From assembly GCF_000525775.1 (NCBI RefSeq), contig NZ_JALU01000015.1, forward strand, positions 1-64,000: a DNA stretch of 64,000 bases. Reading direction: 5' to 3'. A program made the translations under genes and the position numbers. The notes beneath the pieces were generated by a model. That model ran no database searches. It was not told the DNA's origin and saw only the letters and a list, made by a program, of their open reading frames with translations. This stretch comes from Mogibacterium timidum ATCC 33093. Its GTDB lineage: Bacteria > Bacillota > Clostridia > Peptostreptococcales > Anaerovoracaceae. Numbering within the stretch: the stretch's first letter is position 1; the number at the start of each line of letters is the position of its first letter. Below, piece after piece: positions 15,921-23,265 of the stretch.

Positions 15921-18900
15921 TTAAGCTCTCTTTCTTCTGTATGCAGCAATTCCTGCCAGTGTTGATCCTGACAGAAGAAGCACAAGCGCATCTGCAAACG
16001 AATTCGAGCTGTCGCCGGTCTTGACCGCCTTGTTATGTGAAGTACCGCCCTTATTAACGCCATTAACTCCGTTCTGAGCAGTTCCTGCCTTTACTACCGT
16101 GAAATTGGTAGCTGCAGACTCGCCGCCGCGGAAGTTAACTTTGATAGAATGTCTGCCTGCGCCAAGCGTTCTAAGGAAGTTCTCCTTGAGCGTGATCTCA
16201 AGGCTTCCCGGCTTTGTGGTGTAGTTTGCCTTGCCAACAGGCTTACCATCTACCTCGATGCCGAGGAATCTGTCAAAGACCTTGTCCCCTGCAGCATTCT
16301 TGTCGACATCAGGATTTTCAACCTTGAACTTCAAATCTCCGGACTTCCACACCGCATCCTTGCCGTCCGTAAATTTATAGCCTGCAACCGGTTGTGGTGC
16401 TTCTGCATTCCATTTTGCATATACTGTGGTATTTGTCATAACTCCCTTAGTGAAGTCGAACTCAGCTTTGTAGCCCTTATCAGTATACCATCCTGCAAAT
16501 ACATATCCCTTTTTAGTAGGATCTGCCGGTTTGCTAGCCTTATCACCATACTTTACATTCTGGTTTGCAACAGCGCTTCCGCCATCTGTATCAAACGACA
16601 CGTTGTATGTATTTGCAATCCACGAGGCAGTCAGTGTTAGATTGCCTTTTACCGGAGCATCGAAGTTGTATGCAACAGCTCCATTCATCCACTTATCGAA
16701 CTTATGTCCGGCCTTAGTAGGAACTGCCGGTATAACTGCCTTTTCTCCATCCTTCACTGTTTGGCTTGCGACCGCACTTCCGCCGTTGCTGTCGAATGCA
16801 ACGGTATACATGGTTGGCTCTACAGGTTTCTTAGTCCACTTTGCATATACAGTAGTATTTGCGGTTATCGGATTGTCAAAGTTGAACGATACAGTGCATG
16901 CACTATCCGCATACCATCCTGCGAATATATATCCATTCTTAGTCGGATCTGCCGGTTTGCTGGCCTTATCACCCTGCTTTACAATTTGATTAGCAACTGC
17001 ACTTCCGTCATTGCTGTTAAATGTAACTGTGTATTCTGCCGGTGTTGGGGTGGTACCACTCTTAGCCTTGATAGTTACGTAATCACTTCCGCCTGTCTCC
17101 GGGGTTAGCGGTATAGCCCAGCCACGATTTATACGTACAGCCCACTTCTGATCCTTACCGGTAGTATTCTCCGGAATATTGCTTACGGTTATCTTCGCAT
17201 GCTCATCATCAATGACCTTAATGTCAAATTTAAGCTGTCCGTTAATTGAACCTATAAATTGCCCATTAATCGTCACTTCTGGAAGAATGCTGGATGTAGT
17301 ACCCTGAGGCTCTCCGAAATAGAGATTCTTTCCTGTGATATTAGCAACGATTGTACCTGCATTGTACTCCTTCTCAAGAGGCTTCTCATATGAAATACTC
17401 TTAAGCGTGAATTTAACAGGTGCTCCAAGATGTGCCCCTGCCGCACTCTTCATTGCTCCACCGTCAGCACTCTCAATCGCTCCTACCGAAAGGCCGAACT
17501 CAGTAAACTTGTTATAGTCGTGATAGCTCTTATTCTTCAGCTTGACTATGAGCTTGTTGCCCTGCTTGATCAGCTGATCGTCCTTTGTCAGGTAAACTCT
17601 TTCGCTACCATCATATGACATCAAATATACATGTGACGCACCGCCCTCAGGGATGGTGAAATCGTCACTGCTGAGATTTGCCTCAATAGTATGAGCATCT
17701 TTCCAATTTGCATATCCATTGATGGATACCTCAAACTCAGGGGCGTTCTTATCCTTGAACAGGATTACATTGTTATATACTCCTACAGAATGCATGTCGA
17801 ATGTAACTTTTTCGCCATCCTGCTTGCTTGGTACTTCGTGAAGCGTACCATTTTTATCAATGTAATACACCTTGCTTACAGTCTTACCCGCCGGAATTTT
17901 CGTTGTTACCTTGAAATCACCGGCAGCAATCTTAGAAAGCTCGTTTCTGTAGAGATTGATCGTATCAATGTCTACAACCTGATAATCCTTACCTTTGAGT
18001 TCAGGGATCTCTTTGTTGAGAATTCTGTCACGAAGGATATAGTTGCCTTTCATAAAATTCGTGCCTGTAATGCTTGTGTTGCCGGAAGTACTTGTAATAG
18101 TAGTGTCCTTGTTATGCGCATCACTCTTATCCTTGAGGAAAATATAGCTTACTGCGCTGCAAGAGAAATGCATGTATGCTGCCTTACCTCTCCCGTCTTC
18201 CGAGTGATCCTTGACAGTCAACGGGAACGGATCGAGTGTAAAATCATCGCTTACTGCAGTAACCGTATAATTCATATCCTCGATTAGTTTAGCATTAGCA
18301 TATCCAAACTTGATAGGAACTTCCACTACATCAGTGTCGCTGGTAAATCTTATCTTGGTATTTCCAAAGTCGAAATCGTCGCTATCGTCCTTTTCATAAA
18401 ATACCGGCAGGCTTACATCGACCCTCTTCGCATTCTCGGGGTCCGCCTCAGGAGTGCTTCTTTTGGTCATCAGGAAGGCATCGATTATCTGGCTTCCCTT
18501 ACCCGCATAATATCTATCATTGATAGCCTTAGAACCGGTCGCATTCATGACTAGATATATATTGATTCCCTTGCCGTTAGGATTGTATGTGGTGTAATTT
18601 GCATCCTCTGCATAGAAGATATAATGATGACCCTTGAACAGCTCCACATCGGGCAGAACACCGTTCTTAGATGTCACCACACCTTGAAATTCCTGCAATG
18701 TGGCATCCCAATATCTGAATTTGATAGGTTCGGTTATAGGTTTTTTTGTGTCCTTATCTTGGACAGGCATGCCCTTCATCACTACCTTTTCGGTAGAATA
18801 AAGGAGATCACTATCCTTCTCTGTATACGCAGCAGCAGCTTTCGGCAAAGCAAATGCGCCGACGATTATAACAGCGAGGATTGTCGCCAAGACGGCTGAA

Positions 18901-18929
18901 GCCTTCCCGGATTTATAAATCCATCCCAT
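15921..18929 (-). CDS. large cell-wall-anchored protein with InlB-type B repeats
   Basis: A 1002-residue secreted protein. A signal peptide covers about residues 1-34. A long adhesin-like region follows, including a module with DKDTKKPITEPIKFRYWD. Three Listeria-Bacteroides (InlB B) repeats lie at about 633-841, marked by VTFNSNDGSAVANQ, AGWYADSA and VYAKW. An X2-like beta domain follows at about 845-945 (VDGKPVGKANYTTKPGSLE, LGAGRHSIKVNF). The end has a sortase-type signal: AVKTG, a hydrophobic segment and the tail RRKRA. It would be anchored to peptidoglycan and probably acts in adhesion. AAGGAGG precedes the start. Confidence 0.88.
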   Translation of the reverse strand: MGWIYKSGKASAVLATILAVIIVGAFALPKAAAAYTEKDSDLLYSTEKVVMKGMPVQDKDTKKPITEPIKFRYWDATLQEFQGVVTSKNGVLPDVELFKGHHYIFYAEDANYTTYNPNGKGINIYLVMNATGSKAINDRYYAGKGSQIIDAFLMTKRSTPEADPENAKRVDVSLPVFYEKDDSDDFDFGNTKIRFTSDTDVVEVPIKFGYANAKLIEDMNYTVTAVSDDFTLDPFPLTVKDHSEDGRGKAAYMHFSCSAVSYIFLKDKSDAHNKDTTITSTSGNTSITGTNFMKGNYILRDRILNKEIPELKGKDYQVVDIDTINLYRNELSKIAAGDFKVTTKIPAGKTVSKVYYIDKNGTLHEVPSKQDGEKVTFDMHSVGVYNNVILFKDKNAPEFEVSINGYANWKDAHTIEANLSSDDFTIPEGGASHVYLMSYDGSERVYLTKDDQLIKQGNKLIVKLKNKSYHDYNKFTEFGLSVGAIESADGGAMKSAAGAHLGAPVKFTLKSISYEKPLEKEYNAGTIVANITGKNLYFGEPQGTTSSILPEVTINGQFIGSINGQLKFDIKVIDDEHAKITVSNIPENTTGKDQKWAVRINRGWAIPLTPETGGSDYVTIKAKSGTTPTPAEYTVTFNSNDGSAVANQIVKQGDKASKPADPTKNGYIFAGWYADSACTVSFNFDNPITANTTVYAKWTKKPVEPTMYTVAFDSNGGSAVASQTVKDGEKAVIPAVPTKAGHKFDKWMNGAVAYNFDAPVKGNLTLTASWIANTYNVSFDTDGGSAVANQNVKYGDKASKPADPTKKGYVFAGWYTDKGYKAEFDFTKGVMTNTTVYAKWNAEAPQPVAGYKFTDGKDAVWKSGDLKFKVENPDVDKNAAGDKVFDRFLGIEVDGKPVGKANYTTKPGSLEITLKENFLRTLGAGRHSIKVNFRGGESAATNFTVVKAGTAQNGVNGVNKGGTSHNKAVKTGDSSNSFADALVLLLSGSTLAGIAAYRRKRA

Positions 18930-19119
18930 TTGTTCCTCCTTGAAATAAATTTAACAATAGTAATAATACCCCTACATTTTTAGAGTACTGGGATATAATA
19001 TCAAGGAAGTTCCTGCCGCACAGTAACTATATAAATATTTTATATGAGTATTTTAATATAATTTAATTCTATACGATGAAGCTTTACCCTGATGCATATA
19101 ATTCCGTATCTATACGTTA

Positions 19120-19347
19120 CTAATGGTTGCGGATGGTTATTTTCCACGAACGATCAGCTTGTCTGTCGAGAGACAAGATCTCAAGCTCGTGTTCATCACA
19201 ATAGTCAGGAAGCGTGTTAAGGGCTTCCGGGCATGTAAAGCTTATGTCTATAACCTGTCCCGGTTCTGCATCCTTGAGTGCATCCTTTAAGGTGATCAGT
19301 GGAATCGGGCAATCCTGCCCTTTTACATCTCTTACAATCTTTTCCAT
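19120..19347 (-). CDS. TusA/SirA-family sulfur carrier protein
   Basis: A 75-residue protein with the TusA signature GQDCPIPL, whose cysteine carries persulfide (or selenide) for transfer. The fold is the small two-layer sandwich of TusA. The AUG at 19347 is chosen because AGGAGGAG precedes it; an upstream in-frame AUG at 19416 would add 23 atypical residues. It is the last gene of a run with the YedE-like membrane protein, a pairing known in thiosulfate uptake and in selenium metabolism. Confidence 0.9.
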   Translation of the reverse strand: MEKIVRDVKGQDCPIPLITLKDALKDAEPGQVIDISFTCPEALNTLPDYCDEHELEILSLDRQADRSWKITIRNH

Positions 19348-19369
19348 GTTATTCTCCTCCTGTATGAAA

Positions 19370-19684
19370 TTACATTTTCTTACCGCTTCTATCCGCATAA
19401 AAGATGTATGCAGCAAGCCATATTCCCATGGCTATGAAAATCAGTGCTATCCAAGCCTTGATTGAAAACTGTGCGGTTTTCACCAACCCGTTCCCAACTA
19501 TACATCCGCCTGCAACAAGCGCACCGAAGGCCATCATTGAACTACCTATAACAGTCTTAATAATTTGCCTCTTGCCGGGCAATATCACATGAAATTCCCT
19601 GTCTTCCAGAGAAGTCAACAGAGATCCTACAACTATTCCAAGCACTAACATACTACCCAGACCAAAACTTTGGTCATAGATGTT
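19370..19684 (-). CDS. YeeE/YedE family protein, C-terminal part after an in-frame UGA
   Basis: This segment continues the same frame as the upstream part after a single TGA (19685-19687), beginning NIYDQSFGLGSMLVLG. An internal AUG at 19651 could start a separate 93-residue protein. It supplies the last transmembrane helices and the conserved GGCIVGNG motif, whose cysteine belongs to the thiosulfate path in YeeE/TsuA proteins. Without it the upstream part lacks this cysteine, so the two halves almost certainly form one protein, either by selenocysteine insertion or in an ancestral intact gene. Confidence 0.8.
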   Translation of the reverse strand, partial: NIYDQSFGLGSMLVLGIVVGSLLTSLEDREFHVILPGKRQIIKTVIGSSMMAFGALVAGGCIVGNGLVKTAQFSIKAWIALIFIAMGIWLAAYIFYADRSGKKM

Positions 19685-19687
19685 TCA
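19660..19687 (-). other. in-frame UGA with bSECIS-like hairpin
   Basis: The UGA at 19685-19687 is followed after 9 nt by GACCAA-AGUU-UUGGUC (19660-19675), a perfect 6-bp stem whose apical loop has G as its second base. The loop lies about 15 nt after the UGA. This is close to the bacterial SECIS pattern of a stem of 4 bp or more, a small loop with an early G, and a spacing of roughly 16-37 nt. It falls inside coding sequence, as bacterial SECIS elements do. Confidence 0.5.
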
Positions 19688-20392
19688 TCCCCCGACAATC
19701 TGTTTAGGCTTTAATATCGCATAAGGATATGACAGTATCGGAGAAGTTATGGCAAAGCCTCCAATTCTGCCGAAGTGTTCACTCACAGGAAACGTTATCC
19801 CGAGCACAATTCCGGAAAATATAAACCAGATGTCTTTATTATGAACACCTGTGCCATAGCGTTTTTTCCTTTTCTTCTTGTTATGTCTCCACAGTGCTAT
19901 ATAGACGGGAATTATAACAAGTCCCGACAGAACGAGCCTGATGCGAGCATCAGCTATCAATTCTTTATCAAAAACTTCATATGTCTGGATAAACTTGCCT
20001 GCAAAGAAACGGCCTCTGCCGGCGGAAAAGAAATAGCCTACCAGCACAAATGTAGCCAGTGAAATTAGCCCTATGATTCTACCATCACCCGACTTGACAA
20101 GCGACATCGTGAGACAACCGCTGGACATAACAGCTCCGAATCCGAACATCATGCTGCCAACAGGTAAAGCTACCAGCGAAAAGCACGAAACATATCCATC
20201 CGCAACTAATCCGGTGAGCACAAATATGTTGTACAATATCGACTCCGTAAAAATCGTGGCAAATAAAAGCAGCAGATTATAATTTCTGCCCTCAAGATAT
20301 ATATCCCTTATAGTGCCCATGTAGCAGATTCTGCTCTTCTTGAGCACGAAGCCAAACGCTATTCCGATAAGCAATCCTAATATTAGCGCCAT
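19685..20392 (-). CDS. YeeE/YedE family sulfur/selenium transporter, N-terminal part
   Basis: A membrane protein with the YeeE/YedE layout: LLIGIAFGFVLKKSRICYMG at the first helix and MFGFGAVMSSGCLTMSLVKSGDG further in, both with conserved cysteines. Intact relatives are about 350 residues. Here the frame meets TGA at 19685 after QIVGG and continues in frame to 19370, giving about 340 residues in total. The start at 20392 has GGGGG upstream; an AUG at 20437 is the alternative. It is followed by a TusA-type carrier, so it probably imports thiosulfate or handles selenium. Confidence 0.85.
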   Translation of the reverse strand: MALILGLLIGIAFGFVLKKSRICYMGTIRDIYLEGRNYNLLLLFATIFTESILYNIFVLTGLVADGYVSCFSLVALPVGSMMFGFGAVMSSGCLTMSLVKSGDGRIIGLISLATFVLVGYFFSAGRGRFFAGKFIQTYEVFDKELIADARIRLVLSGLVIIPVYIALWRHNKKKRKKRYGTGVHNKDIWFIFSGIVLGITFPVSEHFGRIGGFAITSPILSYPYAILKPKQIVGG

Positions 20393-20708
20393 TATACCCC
20401 CATTTCCAACATAACCGGTGCGTCCATCAGAAAACATTCATCTCTACACCGTGTATGAAAATTTATTCATTGGCTATCACCTGTTTACTTAGAAATAAAT
20501 TTTGTGTATATTGTAACATAATGCGATGAGCTTTTAAGCCAACTATGGTTTGCTTGCTTGCATCTATAGGTATTTCCTATATTTGCGCGCGTGTCATTCG
20601 GATTATCAATAGTACGGCTACGCATTTTTCTTCCGACCTCTGTGCCTGCATATGCAAAATCAACTGTTTATCTAATTGTAAAAAAATAAAAAGGACTGTA
20701 TATTTATA

Positions 20709-21254
20709 ATGAAATTGCTAAAACAAAGCAAAGAGAGCAATATATTTAATAAACTTACGGGAAAACGTAAGGAGGGACGTCGCACCGGCAAATCGTCATT
20801 TCCCATCCTATTGTGTGTTATGATTGCAATTGCGAGTACTCTTATCCAGTACTCTATACTTTCTACGGTGGGAGGTGTCGATAATAGTAGAGGCTTCAGT
20901 TTTCACAGGAGCACATCCTCTACCAATGCTAAAACTACCCCAAAGGGTCAAACTTCTAATAAGTCCGCAAAGAATAAATCCGAGGCATCAACAGAGACAG
21001 AGAGTGACCCTTCGGCAGCAGTTGCCAAAAGTCAGCAGAATGATAAGAATAGTAAAGCTGCAAAAGAAGAAGCCAAAAAGAATTCGGATAAGTCCGGCAA
21101 AACCTGGGTTCCTCCGGTTTATAAATACGTCACTCACCCTGCTGTAACACGCACTACCACGGTGTATTCATGCAAGGGTGGTACATACAGCTCAATGGAA
21201 GCGCTGCGCGATGCACAGAAAAGATATATCCGAAGCAATCACTTGCCCGGATGA
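20709..21254 (+). CDS. membrane-anchored protein of unknown function, candidate selenoprotein
   Basis: A protein of 181 residues to the first stop. It has a basic cytoplasmic start, one transmembrane helix (about 31-50), a Ser/Lys/Ala-rich extracellular linker (about 65-130), and a conserved-looking C-terminal domain from VPPVYKYVTHPAVTRTTT with a cysteine in YSCKGGTYSS. The frame then meets TGA at 21252 but continues for 33 codons to TAG at 21353. I do not recognise the family by name; the HPAV and AWTE motifs recall repeat tails of firmicute surface and zinc-ribbon proteins. It is divergent from the yedE gene across a 316-bp gap (20393-20708) in which I see no further gene. Confidence 0.7.
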   Translation: MKLLKQSKESNIFNKLTGKRKEGRRTGKSSFPILLCVMIAIASTLIQYSILSTVGGVDNSRGFSFHRSTSSTNAKTTPKGQTSNKSAKNKSEASTETESDPSAAVAKSQQNDKNSKAAKEEAKKNSDKSGKTWVPPVYKYVTHPAVTRTTTVYSCKGGTYSSMEALRDAQKRYIRSNHLPG

Positions 21255-21353
21255 GACGGCACGTTTTCAAACATTCAGGAGAGTGTTAAGACAGAAGTAG
21301 TGAAACCCGCTTGGACAGAGCAAGTATTAATAAAAGAAGGCTACTGGAAATAG
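21252..21353 (+). other. UGA, bSECIS-like hairpin and read-through coding tail
   Basis: After the TGA the same frame encodes DGTFSNIQESVKTEVVK and PAWTEQVLIKEGYWK, then TAG. The final VLIKEGYWK resembles the end VLVRNGHWE of a decayed relative near 23.0 kb, which supports the tail as real protein. A 7-bp stem AACATTC-AGGA-GAGTGTT (21270-21287, one U-G pair) has a 4-nt loop with G second, about 22 nt after the UGA, within the bSECIS range. Confidence 0.5.
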
Positions 21354-21360
21354 CTAATTG

Positions 21361-21436
21361 ACTGTACCGACCTTCAATTGTTAGACTGAGAATCTGACGA
21401 TTGAAGGTCGGTACAGTTGCTTTAACTGGCGTTTTT
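21361..21436 (+). terminator. long hairpin terminator, 25-bp arms
   Basis: Arms 21361-21385 and 21393-21417 are complementary apart from two positions that pair as U-G in plus-strand RNA, with a 7-nt loop. A T run lies at 21431-21436. The wobble pairs show the stem is built for the plus-strand transcript of the 20709 gene. It starts 8 bp after the TAG at 21353, not after the TGA at 21252. Confidence 0.7.
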
Positions 21437-21478
21437 TCGTCTTTTTTCTTTGTTTATATTATGTATATTATGTTAATT

Positions 21479-21928
21479 TCACATAATATCCTTACTGTCC
21501 AGAACTATCGTAAACGGACCGTCATTGAGCAAGCCTACCTTCATATCGGCACCGAACTCACCACGCTCAACTACTTGTACACGAGATTTGCACTTATCAA
21601 TTATGTATTCGTATAACTGCTCTGCCTTGTCCGGTGCACCCGCTTCGATAAAGGACGGACGATTCCCCTTCTTGCAATTCGCATATAGGGTGAACTGCGA
21701 TATGAGGAGCAGCTCGCCGCCTACGTCTGCCAACGAGAGGTTAGTCTTGCCGTTTTCATCCTCAAATATCCTGAGCTTGATCATTTTGTCGAGCATCCTA
21801 TCGGCAATCACCTCGTCGTCACAATTGGAAACACCGATGAGCACCATGTAGCCCTTGCTGATCATCCCGATTGTATTTCCATCCACAGTTACCTCTGCGT
21901 GCTTGACCCTCTGAATAACAAATTTCAT
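21479..21928 (-). CDS. dtd: D-aminoacyl-tRNA deacylase
   Basis: A 149-residue DTD enzyme that hydrolyses D-amino acids and glycine mischarged on tRNA. It starts [17 protein letters not shown] and has the catalytic-site motif [20 protein letters not shown] and the second motif [11 protein letters not shown], both at their usual positions. The length is typical. It is monocistronic here and ends in TGA, showing that UGA also serves as an ordinary stop in this genome. Confidence 0.95.
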   Translation of the reverse strand: MKFVIQRVKHAEVTVDGNTIGMISKGYMVLIGVSNCDDEVIADRMLDKMIKLRIFEDENGKTNLSLADVGGELLLISQFTLYANCKKGNRPSFIEAGAPDKAEQLYEYIIDKCKSRVQVVERGEFGADMKVGLLNDGPFTIVLDSKDIM

Positions 21929-22195
21929 ATCCTCTCCTCAATATCGTCTGTATGTCTGTATATTTGCAGGTCTGTAGGTTTGTACATCTGTGCGACCTCT
22001 TGTGCATCCATACTCTTGGCAGTTTCATCACTCATACGAAATATTCTGAATACACTTATCCACCATCGCCAAAGCTTGCTGCAGGTTCTATACAAAGCCT
22101 ACTGCGGGTTTTTATCATTTCTTGATTTTTCTCGCATATTTGCATAGAATTATAGCATTATATTGAAAACTTCGACACAACATTTGGAGGTCATT

Positions 22196-22927
22196 ATGAA
22201 TCCTTTAAAAAATACAATCGCAATTAACAAAGTTTACAGAGGTTTCCGCAAATATCTTAAGAATGTGCCTGCAATTAGAGCCGCTCAATCTCGCGGCGAC
22301 CACGCCGAGGCGCAGCGCATCATCAGGAAGGGTGAGGATTATTTCTGTGACCACACCGGCGCTTCACTGGGAATCAAGGTTGACGTTATCAATCCCGAGA
22401 ACATCCCGAACAAAGGGCCTTACCTTGTAGTCGCTAACCATCAGAGCTATGCTGACATCTATGCTCTAATCGACGCATTTCGCTCGACGCAGATTGGATT
22501 TATCGCAAAATCCGAGACAAAAAAGCTCAAACCTCTCGCCGATGTCATACGTGGAACCGAGTCTGTATTTATTGACCGAGGCAATCCACGTGCTGCAATA
22601 CAAACGCTCAAAGAAACTACTGAGCTGTTCAAAAACGGATATACGCTTGCGATTTTCCCGGAGGGTACGAGAAGCCATAGCAACGATATGGGGTACTTCA
22701 AACCGGGCAGCTTTAAATTTGCACAGAAAGCCAAGGTTCCAATCGTGCCGGTTTCGATTATCGATTCTTATAAAATCTTTGAGGAGCATAACACCTTCAA
22801 CGCCGGAACAATCAAGGTGGTGATACATCCTACCGTTCATTTCGAGGCAATGAGCCGCGAGGAACAAAATGCTGCACACGAGCAGATTGAGGATCTGATC
22901 AGGACGGGAATTGCGAAGTACAGATAA
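22196..22927 (+). CDS. plsC: 1-acyl-sn-glycerol-3-phosphate acyltransferase (PlsC family)
   Basis: A 243-residue acyltransferase with the catalytic NHQSYAD (NHxxxxD) motif, the second block VFIDRG, and the substrate motif FPEGTRS. It adds an acyl chain to lysophosphatidic acid in membrane lipid synthesis. The AUG at 22196 is chosen for the TTGGAGG upstream; the earlier AUG at 22163 has none. There is no clear transmembrane helix, so it is a peripheral membrane enzyme. It stands alone, with a hairpin just after its stop. Confidence 0.9.
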   Translation: MNPLKNTIAINKVYRGFRKYLKNVPAIRAAQSRGDHAEAQRIIRKGEDYFCDHTGASLGIKVDVINPENIPNKGPYLVVANHQSYADIYALIDAFRSTQIGFIAKSETKKLKPLADVIRGTESVFIDRGNPRAAIQTLKETTELFKNGYTLAIFPEGTRSHSNDMGYFKPGSFKFAQKAKVPIVPVSIIDSYKIFEEHNTFNAGTIKVVIHPTVHFEAMSREEQNAAHEQIEDLIRTGIAKYR

Positions 22928-22939
22928 TAAATATCAAAA

Positions 22940-22977
22940 GAGCGGGAGGTGCGTACGAAAGTCCGTATCTCCCGCTC
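22940..22977 (+). terminator. hairpin after plsC
   Basis: GAGCGGGAG and CTCCCGCTC form a perfect 9-bp GC-rich stem 13 bp past the plsC stop. There is no good T run, so it is a weak terminator or an mRNA 3'-end stabiliser. Confidence 0.45.
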
Positions 22978-22994
22978 AGTTAAGAGGCAATTAA

Positions 22995-23265
22995 TTATTC
23001 CCAATGTCCGTTCCTGACCAACACACTCGCAGCGTACACAGTTCTTTCGACAACGGTTCTGGTTATCACATGCGGAACCCCATATTTATGCTTATGAGCA
23101 AGGCTTCGGCCTGTGCGTCGCCCAGGAACCATCACTTGAAAAGGACTGCTTTTATTGCGAGAGGAACTTCTCTTGAGCCTGATTTTCTGTCAGGATTTTT
23201 CTTATCATGATGTTGTGGCTCAAAAATACTTTTGTCTCTCTCGTCTAGTTTTTTCTCTTTCTCAG
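22995..23265 (-). pseudogene. decayed relative of the candidate selenoprotein family
   Basis: The end of this minus-strand stretch encodes HKHKYGVPHVITRTVV, then a tail ending VLVRNGHWE and TAA at 22995. Upstream coding of the same character (VPLAIKAVLFK, then an in-frame TGA at 23132-23134, then WFLGDAQAEA) lies in another frame; one extra base near 23107 would join them. The tail resembles the VLIKEGYWK end of the 20709 gene. With a frameshift and an in-frame stop it looks like a remnant. It fills most of the 317-bp gap between plsC and the next surface protein gene. Confidence 0.4.

Noticed and set aside
21479-21481. UGA at the end of dtd as a selenocysteine codon
   Set aside because: The protein has its full normal length and the frame beyond shows no family sequence.
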